Below, one piece after another: positions 51,490 to 62,937 of a stretch of DNA of 64,000 bases. The notes under the pieces were generated by a model, which ran no database searches, was not told where the DNA came from, and worked only from the letters and a program-made list of their open reading frames with translations. Numbering within the stretch: position 1 is the first letter of the stretch; each line of letters starts with the position of its first letter. This stretch comes from Actinernus sp. WN-2022 (Eukaryota; Cnidaria; Anthozoa; Actiniaria; Actinernidae). Location: contig JAOWCC010000936.1 of NCBI GenBank assembly GCA_030867875.1, forward strand, positions 17,864,095-17,928,094, read 5' to 3'. The position numbers and the translations under genes were made by a program.

Positions 51490-53117
51490 CTAGCTACTTC
51501 TTACTTTGAGATACCATCACTTCATAAAAATCTGCGTACCGTACACTACAATGAGGCGCCCGGCGCGTTGCAGCCGTCGTTGATCGCAGGCAGGTAGCGG
51601 GGGGTGTCACAGTCTTTAGATTCGCCGTCTCGGCACCCATCACCACGCTCGCCCGCATTGTCGAGGGAAGGGAAGTCGTCTGCCAGGATGCCATGCAAGG
51701 TTGAGCATCGACTCGTATGACAGGTACATGGCTTGAACCGGAGCTGCTGACGTAGACCATTGAGCGGCAGGACGTCACTTCGCCGCGACGGGACTTCGTT
51801 GTAATCTTGGCGAAAAATGCTCCTTCGATTGAGATTGGCATGCTAGGAAGTCCGCCAATGACCATAAGTCCGATTTTGCGCGGGTGTCCGCAATGGCCGC
51901 GACTTCCGCGCCGGCGTTAGAAGCGGGGACCGAGCTGCTGTGTTTAGCCTTAGCTAAGGTGTCGATGGAGATGGTGACCGGGACTCTTGGGTGGTCGCGG
52001 TGTCGCGACCGCTTCCACACCCCCTTAACGAAGACATGATGGTCAAGTATTATCGGTGAAAGTTTGTTGATAGCGCCACGTGTGGCCGTCACGCGTAGAT
52101 GGCGGCTCCGTCGGCGTTGGCGAGGGGGGCGTGCTCCGTCGAGCTCAAGGGCCTCGACTTGAGATATCGGGTCTGATTCCATGGCATGAACGGCGGGCGA
52201 TGGTGCCTCGGGCACGCGTCGCGGGTGCTTTCTGCGGCGGTGGGCTCTGTAACAATCGATGCAGACTTGATGGAGTTTTGCGTTTCAACCACGAGGTCCT
52301 TCCGTTAAGAGTTTGATAAGGGTTTCTTGCAGTCGGGGCATGGTGCTTGTTTGGTCTGGTCCGCGTGTGATGGGGTCGCGGTGGGAGCCTCCGCTGGTGG
52401 TTTCTGTTGGCAGATAGGGTCGACGACGGGAGGACGTTGCCTGCCATCTCCTTGTTTTCAACATGAGCGATGATGTCGTTCACTGGCATTTTGAGGATAT
52501 CGAGGGTCACCAGTACTTCGCGGCGGATGTCTGAGTCGGACATCCCACTTAAGGAGGACGTCTCGTATGACGTGATTAGTGTAGTCAACGCCTTTCCCGC
52601 ACTCGCACTCGGCGGAAAAGCCGCAAGTCTCGGCCTTCCCATGCACCCTCGCCGCCAATGCCCGGAAGGATTCATCGCGCTCCTGACGTAGCTGCAGCAG
52701 TTCGGTGCGTAGAACGCCGGTGGCGACTGGGATTACCGCGAGAGAGCGCATGTCAGCGAGCAGTTGTGGCGGAGAGTCCGAGGTGGCGTTGGGGTTGGCT
52801 TTCAAGAGGCTGTCGCCGAGTTCAGTTGCTGCGCATTGAAAAAGCAGTGAGGGTGCCGACGCATCGTCGATTCCTGATCCGACTCGGAAGACTTCCCAGC
52901 GGCGGATGAACACATTCCATTCTTCAGTGGATACGCCGACGTCCACTTTGGGCCGCTCCAGCTTTGGGCCGCGAGGGACAGGCACAGGTCCGGCTTCGGC
53001 GGGCGGCGCGGCTAGATGGGCGAGTCCATGATTAGCAAGAAGGGCAATGGCGAGCTGCTCCGAGACGTCCGTCGACTTGAAGTCGCAGCCGGGGACTGAG
53101 CATTCGACGACAACCAT
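51490..53117 (-). mobile_element. LTR-retroelement gag/protease fragment
   Basis: Minus-strand frame 53117-52458 starts MVVVECSVPGCDFKSTD, and has a Gag-like helical core (EEWNVFIRRWEVFRVGSG, LFQCAATELGDSLLKANP, LLQLRQERDESFRALAARVH). A frame change near 52550 leads on to YETSSLSGMSDSDIRREVL. A later frame has VAAIADTRAKSDLWSL, resembling a retropepsin with DTG altered to DTR. No LTRs were recognised. It lies in the intron between receptor exons 2 and 3. Confidence 0.65.
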
Positions 53118-53598
53118 GATGACGACAGTCTGTGAGCCAGCAGAGTGGTTTCGTCATAAAGAGACAACCTTTTCGATGAGTTAAACTTGATTCAGTCAAC
53201 GATGACGAAACCATTCTGCAAAAGAATGTGGGAGACGATATTACATTAAAACTAAACGAAAGTGCCTATGGCAAAGAAATGTAATATAACTAATGAAACG
53301 GAAACGCATAGTTAGCGAGATAACTAATTAATAACTCTGCACTCATAGCCTAGTTTTCTGAAGAATTTGAAAATCCTTTCCTTCTCAAACGAGATATGTA
53401 GCAATAATGTGTGTCGCTGGCAGTAATGTCTCTGTCAGTACTTATCTGAATTTGCCTGCTTGCATAAATCTGCAGCAAGTAGTCCTCAGTGTGGAACAGG
53501 AACTTTTGTGAGGAGTTTGTGTTTGTGACATAGATATCATACTTTCAAAGCCCTTGATAAAGTAATGCATCATTTGTGTGTACGTTTTCATTTCGCAG

Positions 53599-53643
53599 GA
53601 CACCAAGAAACAGATGATTACCATGGATGTTTGGGTATTCCAG
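53599..53643 (+). CDS. nAChR-like subunit, exon 3 (45 bp)
   Basis: AG acceptor before, GTTAGT donor after. Encodes DTKKQMITMDVWVFQ, phase 0 at both ends. A 45-bp exon coding for 'xxKNQxxxTxxWxxQ' is a conserved feature of nicotinic receptor genes. Confidence 0.9.
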
Positions 53644-53852
53644 GTTAGTCGTGCTTTCACTATTTGCTTTCATTCTTTCATAAATACTCATCTTTCTTTA
53701 TTTTCTAATTCGGGAATGACAATAGAAAACACTAGGTGCCGTTTTTTTCGATTATGTGTTGAAACCAGAAGACAAATTATAATTCGAATGAAACAAAACC
53801 AATCAAATCAAAAGCTAATTCAAATACTTTCCTCTTTTGAAATTGCGTGACA

Positions 53853-54420
53853 GGGCAATTGATGAAGTTAGTAGTCACGAGCTTTTAGGCGTCTCGCTTT
53901 CTAGTAATATGTCTTGGAGGGCTCACATTCTTAAATACATCAAAAGGGATTAAACAAGTTAAATTTACTCAAGGGTCTTAAGATCAATCCTCGAGATTTA
54001 GTACAAATCACCTGTTCGTTCTAATTTAGAATATGCTGATGTTGTTTGGGACGGGTGTTCTTTGTCTGCCATCACTTTCGTGTGTCGAACTCTGTAGTAG
54101 AGCTGTCTATTTGATCTTTATTGACAGAGTTTCTGTCGATGGCAAAGAAAAGTGCGAAAAGTGCCCTCCGTCTTGCTCCAGGTTATATCTCAACACTTTG
54201 CCATCCTTATGTTAGTCAGAGGATTTCTTATGCTTTTCGAACTAGGAATAACTTGAAACGGCTGAAATTATTTTCTTTATTCAACTACTAAACAGTTAAA
54301 GTTTATCTTTATTGCCGTAAGGACTTTCATAAGCCAAACTGGACGTTTGAATTTAGATATGTAACTTGTAACTCAGTATTTATTTATTTATTTTTTATTT
54401 TTCGTTGTGGTCAAAATTGT
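53853..54420 (+). mobile_element. LINE reverse-transcriptase C-terminal relic
   Basis: Interrupted frames read HELLGVSLSSNMSWRAHILK, then NLLKGLK- and LEYADVVWDGC-type segments. These are the post-catalytic region of CR1/L2/RTE-like LINEs with multiple stops and frame changes. An insertion beginning near 54063 duplicates sequence found again at 54876. Confidence 0.65.
54063..54156 (+). repeat. 94-bp direct repeat (copy 1 of 2)
   Basis: TGTCTGCCATCACTTTCGTG...GATGGCAAAGAAAAGTGCG recurs at 54876-54968 with a few differences. Copy 1 sits inside the LINE relic. Confidence 0.8.
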
Positions 54421-54875
54421 ACTAATTAATTCACGTCAGCGGCCCCCACGATGAGCTTAGAGCTCTTGCGGCAAATGTAAAGCCCAAATATTGTTTAAAA
54501 AGAAAAAAACTTTCAAAATCAGTTAAATAAAACATGCCTAGTTGTAAATGACGTTTAATGTCAGTGGGTGATGTGTATTGATGATGGTTGATGGTGTCTT
54601 ATGACGGTGGATGATGGTTAATGATGGTAGATGACAGTGACTTACGTTATCACTCAGAGGAGGATTCCATAGTATCCCAGCATGCATCGCGTTTCCCTTA
54701 TATTATCGTTTTTCGCATGACGTAATCACTTGCTTTCACTGAGCAGCCTGTGCACATCGCGTATCGATCCGTCAGGCGTCATAGAGGAATGCTTCAGGAC
54801 GAGAAAAGGGCAAAGATAAACTGTGTGATCTGATTTATATAGCCTGTATTTCGTCAGAGAAATTTCTGAAGAAAA

Positions 54876-54968
54876 TGTCTGCCATCACTTTCGTGTGTCG
54901 AACTCTGTGGTAGAGCTGTCTATTTGATTTTTATTGAAGAGTTTCTGTCGATGGCAAAGAAAAGTGCG
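54876..54968 (+). repeat. 94-bp direct repeat (copy 2 of 2)
   Basis: Partner of 54063-54156. A TGATGG-rich low-complexity stretch (54570-54640) lies between the copies. Confidence 0.8.
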
Positions 54969-56992
54969 GAAAATGTTTTCAGACTTTATAGAGTCATGTG
55001 CTTGTTCGTTTCAAATAAAGTTGAAGTTGCGATATTAAGGTAAGACTTCTGAATGCATTCAACAGTTTGTTGACTTTTTACGAGGGAGAGGTGTTTTACA
55101 TCAGTGTACATGTATTAAATTGTAACCCAATGGCACGATTCACGGACATTAAAAGAGTTTGATCGAATCTGGTGTAATGTTTTATTTGTAGTTAACTTAT
55201 TTTAAATACACTGAAACACCTAGCAGTAAATTAAAATTGAAACAACTTAATCCAATAAATAAGTATTCATTTAGTCTTCCTTTTCGAGTTTAGATTTTGT
55301 CCGTGAGCTAGAGCCATTCCTGAAACATTTCCCAGCTTGAAAAATTCACCGGCTACAAGTGCAGTAAATAAAGGCCACAAACATAGCAGAACTAAAGATA
55401 AAGGATTCTCTGTAAAACATGCATTAATTCATAATTAATTTATGCACAACAACATTTTGACTTTACAGTGTTAGAAATTCATCTCGAAGTTAGCATGCAT
55501 CATACGCTATTCAAGACAAAATCTACGCTAAATTAAATTGTTTGACCCTATTTTCGTTGATTGTCCTTTTAAATACTACTTGGAAACTTCCCAGATCTTA
55601 GGTTCTGGCGGCTCCTGAAATGAAAATGAGTATTTAGTGAGGTGGGCGTTTGAATTTTCCCATGTTTCTCGCAACATTTTGTAAACAATGTCTTAATTAT
55701 TTCGCGCGTTGTTGCCAAAATAACCAAAATCTAAGGCCCCAGAAAAGGCACAAAAGATGGATAACTTTGGATAACTTTTAGGTAAATGATTATTGAATAG
55801 CCGTTAGGATATTAAAATTTTACAACAGGCAGTATTGTTGATGGGGTCAAAAGCCAACAATGAATATGAGACGAATCATGACATTCCACAATAACACTCG
55901 TTTTTAGTATCATAATTATACTGAACGTTACCCAATAAACAGCCAGCAGCATTAATAATGATTTGAAAAGAATACAAAGCTTATCTTACCGTATAGAGTG
56001 GTCACGGAGTGATCTGTTCTGTTATAAAGAACTACATCACGGATTTCCGGTCTATCTTGGAAATACTATGCGCGCAAATAGGTCTGGGATACTATGGAAT
56101 CCTCCTCTGGTTATCACTACAACCTTATTGGTCAGTTCTTCTTGTTGTTGTTTATAGGACATGAACTTATTACCACATTTACTGCATGCTTTAGGGAAAG
56201 AACACGGTGTACATAGAATCTACGAGAGATTGAAATGACAGATACGTGGCGGTCATGTTGGAGGAGCAAACAAGAGAAGGGGACCGTCTAGAATTAAAAA
56301 TGGCTTGTCCTTGGGTGCGGTTTCTCACCCCACCCCCACCCCTCCCCCATTTCCATAATCGGTGTCCAGTTCTTTATCAGTAGCTAAAATTTAGTAAGCA
56401 GATTATATTACTTACTTTTTAGATCTAACAGATATCTGCTCTATGTACATGCATGGGGCTAAAGTTCTTTTAACGTATCAAGCTAAACGACCCCTTGACC
56501 GGATAAATACCAGACATACTTCTTCCTTATACGGAAGGATCTTTCATCCGGCTCGGGATCACGTTTCGTCATATTGTCCCACGTGTTTGCATGATTGTCC
56601 CACGTGTTTGCATGATTGTGTGTGGTTAATTGATAGCTTCTCATAATTAACACATCTGTCAGTAATAATATTCTTTACACTCGCAAAGAGATCAATTTGG
56701 CGAACTTTCTGATCTTATATTTCATGTATTTACCATATTTTACAAAGAGAGGATCTTGGTAAAATCTGTCAACGCTTGTCTGCTAATCCGATTAGTCACC
56801 GGTTGAGCGCTCTTGGTATTTAGCATGGTTAAGCTCGATACGTGTCAGCGAAAGGTTAGACACGGTCAAGATGCAATCATTGGTCCCTCCAGTTTCTAAA
56901 TACAATCTAAGCTAGCGTAAGATTGAATTTCAAAAGCAAACTGATTTGCCACCATACGCCCTTCACATTGGACTATATTTATTTCTCTTTAG
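54969..56992. other. Receptor intron 3, no supported gene
   Basis: AT-rich. A short tandem duplication of TTGTCCCACGTGTTTGCATGA occurs at about 56573-56616. No coding exon of the receptor is expected here because exon 4 joins exon 3 in phase. Confidence 0.45.
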
Positions 56993-57102
56993 ACATGGAA
57001 GGATACGTTTTTAAAATGGATACCTTCAAAACATAATGGGGTTCGCAAAACTCGCTTCAGCCCAAAAGAAATTTGGGTACCAGACATAGCGCTATACAAC
57101 AA
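56993..57102 (+). CDS. nAChR-like subunit, exon 4 (110 bp)
   Basis: AG acceptor at 56991-56992, GTAAGT donor at 57103. Encodes TWKDTFLKWIPSKHNGVRK then RFSPKEIWVPDIALYN, the classic W-x-P...IW-PD-x-x-LYN segment of the ligand-binding domain. 110 bp, phase 0 to phase 2, as in conserved nicotinic receptor gene structure. Confidence 0.95.
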
Positions 57103-57401
57103 GTAAGTGAACCTTTACACCTTTTCTGAACTTTAACCTTGTGTGCATGTTGTGTGTCGTCAGTTTTCGCTGTTGGTCTCAAGATTACCGCACTTTATTC
57201 TAACTGTGCACAGTAACCTTGCGGTATGCTATTGTTTTGCTTAACAAGATCACACAGCTAATTTCATCTGTCCTTTCTCCCTGTTCCCATTCCTCCTCTC
57301 CTTCTACTTCTCAATCCTCCCTTCCCCTTCTTTCACTCCTCAGTCTCCCTCTTCGTTTCCACATACTTATATCTAAAGTGACCATTGTTCTTAATCAACA
57401 G

Positions 57402-57643
57402 TGGTGACGAGAAAGTTCGTCTAGCCGGTGGAGAGGAAATGTTCCTCACAGACGTAATTGTAAGGGCTAATGGCGTGGTTCGTTGGATTTCTCCCGCAAC
57501 TTTTACAAGTACTTGTAAACTAAATGTCAGGTTCTGGCCAATTGACTCCCAGGTCTGTACGCTGACCTTCGGTTCGTGGACTTACGAACAAGAAGAGTTG
57601 AACATCAAAACGTCCAGAATTGGAAACGAGACTATCGAGACAG
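57402..57643 (+). CDS. nAChR-like subunit, exon 5 with Cys-loop
   Basis: AG acceptor at 57400-57401; donor GTGAGA at 57644. Joins exon 4 to give LYN-N-G-D. Contains GVVRWISPATFTSTCKL and the signature Cys-loop C-x13-C (CKLNVRFWPIDSQVC), then FGSWTYEQEELNI. The loop Pro and Asp residues are present. The vicinal Cys pair of alpha subunits and the membrane helices would follow on later exons. None is seen before the window ends, so the subunit class cannot be decided. Confidence 0.95.
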
Positions 57644-58071
57644 GTGAGACAAATTGCAATGATATTGTATGGTTGGCGAAAATAAGCAACACATCGTACA
57701 GATAATGAATTTATACAGATGTCAGTAAATCTATCGGTCTTTTCGAAACAGGACTATCGAGACAGGTAATTTATTTATTAATTTTGAGTATGGTTGGGTA
57801 AAATAAGTAACAGATAATTGATGTGTTATTTAGGAGAAATCCGGCTTAAACCATCGAGAGAAGTACAGAGCACATGTCCGATCCGCCATGTTCTTTGGTC
57901 ACGGTTGGTGACCGAGTAATTACAAACGAACATTTCCGCAATGTAACCTTCCGGTCTACTAACTACTGAAATAATACAATATATCCCCATTTTTATATGG
58001 ATAGCGGGGGTTCATACTATAAAGTTCAACCGTGTCCTATTTTGAGGTTAGTGCTAGGTTTTCCTTGACTT
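57644..58071. other. Downstream of exon 5, no supported gene
   Basis: A short duplicate of the exon end (GAAACAGGACTATCGAGACAGGT at about 57746-57768) is present, with intron-like sequence otherwise. Confidence 0.4.
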
Positions 58072-58389
58072 TTAGTGGAGACTTATGTCACCTTCATTCG
58101 ATCTCTTACGTGGCGTTGGTTCTACAGTGTTCTCATGTCCTGGTGCTGCAGTTACACCGTCCGGGTTTTCGATGGTTGCGTCACACCTGAGGTCATTGGT
58201 GTCGAGTGTGTGCGAGTTTTCCTTTCCTCGTCTATCGGTGTTTCCAACACGTTCGACCTTGGGGTCTTCCCCTTTTCCATCACAACTCCTCGTCGATCCA
58301 AATTCTTGACATGGACTTCCGTGCCTGATTGAAGAGGTCCCAAGGTTACATGTGTTGTGATGTCTGTTGAAGTCGTCTTGTTGTGTCAT
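58072..58389 (-). mobile_element. Gypsy-type integrase C-terminal remnant
   Basis: A minus-strand frame within 58343-58152 reads PLQSGTEVHVKNLDRRGVVM then TPRSNVLETPIDEERKTRTH. This is the conserved GPY/F-like tail of retroelement integrases (V.V....R.......PRSY.V.T..G...R..R..L). It lies opposite in direction to the intact-LTR element downstream. Confidence 0.55.
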
Positions 58390-58882
58390 ATATCTTGTTT
58401 TACTGTTTCTTTATACGAAGTACATTTGGGAGGCAGCTCAGCCTTGTGTGCTTTTGAACCCTGAACAAGTTTACCATGCACGCTTGCTACGCTTCGCTCT
58501 TGCCGTAACGCTCGTGCAAATTCTGTTCTTAGTACAATGACATGCATGCAATTATCATAGTCACGCTGCCAGTTGTAATGCTGTTATAATATAAGAGTTT
58601 TTCCTTCAGCCATTCTTTGAATCAAGGGTGGATTTTATTGGGTTAAATTTTATTTCAACCCGAATGCGTCTGATAAGACAAATATTTTTCTAATTGAATA
58701 AACAAGGCTTCATGAAGTAGAGAAGTCTTTTTGTGTCATGCGTTTGTCTCTAAAAGAAAAAGAAAATGAGTATAATTACTAAAAATGTACTCATTCAACT
58801 AACTTCAGGTTTAGGGACCGTGCATATGTAAAATCATATCCCAAGAGAGGGGGCAACATGTAAATTACTCTGCAAAAAGGGA

Positions 58883-58903
58883 GGGGGGGGGGGGGGGGGG
58901 GGG
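58883..58903. repeat. Run of 21 G
   Basis: Uninterrupted poly-G next to AAAAAGGGAG. A likely length-variable or assembly-sensitive site. Confidence 0.95.
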
Positions 58904-59017
58904 TTGATATCCAATTTTCAACAATAAACCTGTACCAATAATATTAAAAGAAAATAACGAAATATACACTATCATTTATCTGGTACTGTAACTTATATGT
59001 ACAAAGCATAACGTTTT

Positions 59018-59210
59018 TGTAATGATAATGACTTATTGTTCTATTTGATTGACGTGTAATCAATACTTGATTAGCCGCACCCATATTATGATCATACATA
59101 AGGTTTGCTACTTGTAAAATAAACAGATTGATCAACTAGTCTCAGTGTGTGTACACTCTTCATGTAAACCATCCTTCACAGCTCTCCATTCAAATATACG
59201 GTTCATTACA
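59018..59210 (+). repeat. 5' LTR
   Basis: 193 bp, TG...CA ends, near-identical to 62741-62932. Confidence 0.95.
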
Positions 59211-59228
59211 TGGTGTCAGAAGTCTACA

Positions 59229-60173
59229 ATGGAGCATATGAAGCCAATGGGGCCTCTGAAGATAGAAGGAAATGTAGCCGAAAACTGGCGCAAATGGAAA
59301 CAGCGATGGACCCTCTATGCAAAGGCAAGCGGGGCGGAATCCAAACCTGAGGAAACACAGTGCGCGACATTCCTGCATACGATAGGGGAAGACGCACTGG
59401 AAGTGTACGACACGTTCACGTTTACAGACGCGGAGCAGAACAAGCTAGAGCCGCTCATCAATAAGTTTGAAGCCTACTGTTCGCCAAAGAAGAACGTCAC
59501 GTACGAGCGGTACATTTTTAACCCTTGTACTCAGAACGGACGGTCAATCGACGCGTTTGTGACGGATCTTCGCACTAAAGCCAAGACATGTGATTTTGGA
59601 ACTATACAGGACAGTCTAATCAAAGACAGGATCGTCTGCGGAATAGACAGCGATAGCGTAAGGGAACGCCTATTAAGGAACACTGAGTTGACTCTCGAAG
59701 TTGCTATTAACAATGTTAGAGCAGCCGAGACAAGCAAGACTCAGATTGAAACTCTGAAGGACGGCGCAAGCTTAGAAGCTGCAGCGATCAACAAGAAAAA
59801 GAGACAAGGAGGAAACAATTTTAAACAATCAAGTCGCCAAGAGTCGGGACAGAAAGGGAACAAGGTGATTTGTGGGCGTTGTGGTTTCACTCACAACCCG
59901 AAAGAATGCAGAGCATTTGGCTAAACATGCCATCAATGTAAAGGCAAAAACCATTACGCATCCGTGTGTAAAACAAGTACACAGCAAGTACACGACATAG
60001 AGCAAGAGAGCGACAGCGACGACTCAATCGATGAGTTATTTCTTGGTGAAATAGGTTCAACAAGCAAGGAGGCCAATGAACTCTTTGTTACTCTAAATGT
60101 TGGAAACCAATACATCCGTTTGAAAGTCGACACCGGAGCTCAATGCAATGTCATTCCAGAGCACGTATGGTGA
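59229..60173 (+). pseudogene. gag: gag and protease frame with one internal stop
   Basis: ATG 59229 (MEHMKPMGPLKIEGNVAENW). Gag core with ERYIFN, a CX2C knuckle start (ICGRCGFTHNPKECRAFG), then TAA at 59922-59924. The same frame goes on with CHQCKGKNHYASVCK, a second zinc knuckle, and the retropepsin site LKVDTGAQCNVIPEHVW, ending at 60171-60173. Sequence between the protease and the RT start appears deleted. Confidence 0.85.
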
Positions 60174-60174
60174 A

Positions 60175-61530
60175 AAGAAAGATGGAACTTTGAGACTATG
60201 CTTAGACCCAAAGGATCTAAACCAAGCTGTCAAGCGAGAGCATTACAAGCCACCAACAACGGAAACACTATCCAGCAAGCTAAGTGGAAAACGAGTGTTT
60301 ACTGTGATCGACATGAGCAATTGCTATTGGCACAAGAAACTTGACGAAGAATCATCGTATTTGTGCACCTTCAACACGCCATTAGGGAGGTATAAATTCA
60401 ATCGTATGCCTTTCGGAATTTGTGTGGCAGCAGACGTGGCACAGAAGATAGTGGGCGACAATTTCAGTGATATCCCAGCAGTTTTAGCAGTGCACGACGA
60501 CATTATTATCGCCGGAAGTGATAGGGCAGAGCACGACGAAGCGCTTGAACGTGTGTTGATCCGCGCACGGGAGGGCAACATCAAGTTCAATCGGAATAAA
60601 GTACAACTACGAGTACAACAAGTCCACTATCTGGGAAACATAGTCACAGCCGACGGTTTCAAGCCGGATCCCGAGAAGATAAAGGCAATCATTGAAATGC
60701 CGCAACCGGAGAACAAACAAGATCTGCAGCGTTTACTTGGCATGGCTAATTACTTGACACAATACATTCCGAATATGTCGGAAATCACTGCACCTTTGCG
60801 GTCACTGTTGAAAAAGGACGCGCAATGGGTTTGGTATGATGAACACAAAGAGTCGTTAGATGAAGTAAAGTGGGCATTAACAAACAGCCCTGTTCTTCGC
60901 TACTTAGACATCGACAAGGAGATAACGATACAAGAAGACGCCTCACAGAATGGAATTGGAGGTCGTCTCATCCAGGATTGTCACCCTGTGATTTATGCTT
61001 CGAGATCGCTAACAGATGCAGAGAAAAACTATGCGCAAATAGAAAAGGAACTCTTAGCCATAGTGTTTACATGCGAGCGTTTTCATCAGTTTATATACGG
61101 AAATGAGATAATCGTGCAAAGTGATCACAAACCTCTGGAGGCGATCATGGCTCTCGAGCACCACCGCGCATTCAACGTCTTCTGATAAGACTACAGAAGT
61201 ATCAATTGACTGTGCATTATGTACCGGGGAAATTTATGTTCATCGCAGACATACTATCCGGAGCATACCTTACGAAACATGGTCTACATGAGGACATTGA
61301 GATTTGCGTTCACAGTTTCGTTACAGAAATTCCAGCGAGTCCGGAGAGGCTTGATGAACTTAAAAGAGAAACGGCGCGTGACGCGATACTACAGGAATTG
61401 AGACGACAAATTGCAGCCAGTTGGCCTAACTACAAACGGGAAATAAAGCCCAGTATTACGGCCCACTGGAACATTAAGGACGAACTGAGTGAGGCCGAAG
61501 GTCTACTCTTTAAGGGTCGCAATTAATTAT
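60175..61530 (+). pseudogene. pol: Reverse transcriptase and RNase H, frameshifted
   Basis: RT blocks: LRLCLDPKDLNQAVKREHY, VFTVIDMSNCYWHKKLDEES, FNRMPFGICVAADVAQK and the active site VHDDIIIAG (DD pair preceded by His). Tether and RNase H follow (VLRYLDIDKEITIQEDAS, YAQIEKELLAIVF, SDHKPLEAI). The frame ends at 61185. The next frame continues LTVHYVPGKFMFIADILSGA. The N-terminal part of the RT, before LRLCLDPKDL, is missing through an internal deletion that fuses it to the protease region. Confidence 0.85.
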
Positions 61531-61540
61531 CCCTCAAACG

Positions 61541-62606
61541 ATGAGAGAAACGATGTTAAATTTAGTACACGAGAGCCATTTAGGCATAGAGAAGTGCAAG
61601 GCAAGCGCTAGAACCATAATTTACTGGCCGGGAATGTCACGCGATATCTATGAAAAGATCAGTAAATACAACACATGCTTAAAGCACAGAAATAAGAACC
61701 AGAAAGAACCAATGAAACCCCACGAAATACCGGATCGTCTCTGGCAAAAGGTTGGATCAGACATTCTTGAACACCAAGGCAAGTCCTATTTGGTAGTTGT
61801 GGATTACTATTCCAAGTGTATTGAAACCAGTTTAATGCGTGATAAGACCGCAGGAACTGTGATGACACACATGAAGTCTATTTTTGCTAGGCATGGGATT
61901 CCTGAGGAAGTTGTATCAGACAACATGCCTTACAATTAAACAGAGTTCAGGAGTTTTGCAGCTGACTGGGGATTCACGTTAACAACGTCAAGTCCCACAT
62001 ATCCCCAGTCAAACGGAATGAGCGAGAAAGCCATCCAGACCATTAAACGGATTTTAAAGAAAGCGGACGATCCATATATAGCAGTCTTAGAATACCGGAA
62101 TACACCAGTAACAGGCATGAAGTATTCTCCATCACAGCTACTCATGAGCCGCGCAACTCGCACAAAGCTACCAACACAGAAAGATCTACTTCAACCCAGC
62201 ATTGCTACTGGAGTTAAGGAAGATCTACAGCCTTGTCAACAGCGGCAAGCTTACTACTACAACAAGGGAGCTAAATCTCTAGAGCCTCTCAAGCCTGAGG
62301 AAGGCATAAGGCTATACGACAAGAAACAGTGGGTTCCTGCAAAAGTCAAAGAGGAAGCGGATACCCCTAGGTCTTACGTTGTTACAACTGGCAACGGATA
62401 GCAGTACCGGAGAAATCGGCGAGATCTGCTAAAGACTAGAGAGACCACTCCAGCAATTGCACATGAAGAGCACGACGAAGATCTGCCCGACACAACTGAC
62501 AAACTCGCTAAAACCCATGAGAACTGTGAACCTGTCCAACCACGCAGATCGAGCAGGATCAAGTCAGCACCAGCAAAATTCAAAGACTTTGTTATAAACT
62601 CGTAAT
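61541..62606 (+). pseudogene. Integrase with several stops
   Basis: HHCC-like region (HESHLGIEKCKASARTIIYW) with the last Cys changed (NTCLKH). Catalytic core GSDILEHQGKSYLVVVDYYS and VSDNMPYN, then an in-frame TAA at 61937. The core continues from 61940 with SPTYPQSNGMSEKAIQTIKR. C-terminal TPRSYVVTTGNG is followed by TAG near 62399, then RRNRRDLLKTRE to the end at about 62604. Confidence 0.8.
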
Positions 62607-62740
62607 AATTTTTATTTGAGTTATTTTTCTTAGAGACACTCAAGAGACATTGTAACGCATGTACATTGCTTTTTTTATTTTAGATTTCACAAACCTTTGC
62701 TCAATGCTTTTTAAATCAAATTTCCTTAAAAGAAGGGAGA

Positions 62741-62932
62741 TGTAATGATCATGACTTATTGTTCTATTTGATTGACGTATAATCAATACTTGATTAGCCG
62801 CACCCATATTATGATCATACATAAGGTTTGCTACTTGTAAAATACACAGATTGATCAACTAGTCTCAGTGTGTGTACACTCTTTTGTATAGCATCCTTTA
62901 CAGCTCTCCATTCAAATATACGGTTCATTACA
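62741..62932 (+). repeat. 3' LTR
   Basis: 192 bp, matched to the 5' LTR, immediately after a purine tract. Confidence 0.95.
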
Positions 62933-62937
62933 GTTTT

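Larger units (their letters stand above)
59018..62932 (+). mobile_element. Ty3/gypsy-type LTR retrotransposon, complete ends, decayed coding
   Basis: Two LTRs of 193 and 192 bp (TGTAATGAT...TTCATTACA) flank 3.5 kb. The element is bordered by the 5-bp duplication GTTTT (59013-59017 and 62933-62937). A primer-binding-type sequence TGGTGTCAGAAG follows the 5' LTR, and a polypurine tract AAAAGAAGGGAGA precedes the 3' LTR. Gene order gag-protease-RT-RNase H-integrase. The LTRs differ at few positions, so insertion was fairly recent, although the coding region was already broken or broke soon after. Confidence 0.95.

Noticed and set aside
51494..52316. Several overlapping frames on both strands
   Set aside because: Only the minus-strand frames fit the retroelement gag/protease fragment; the others are shadows of GC-rich sequence.
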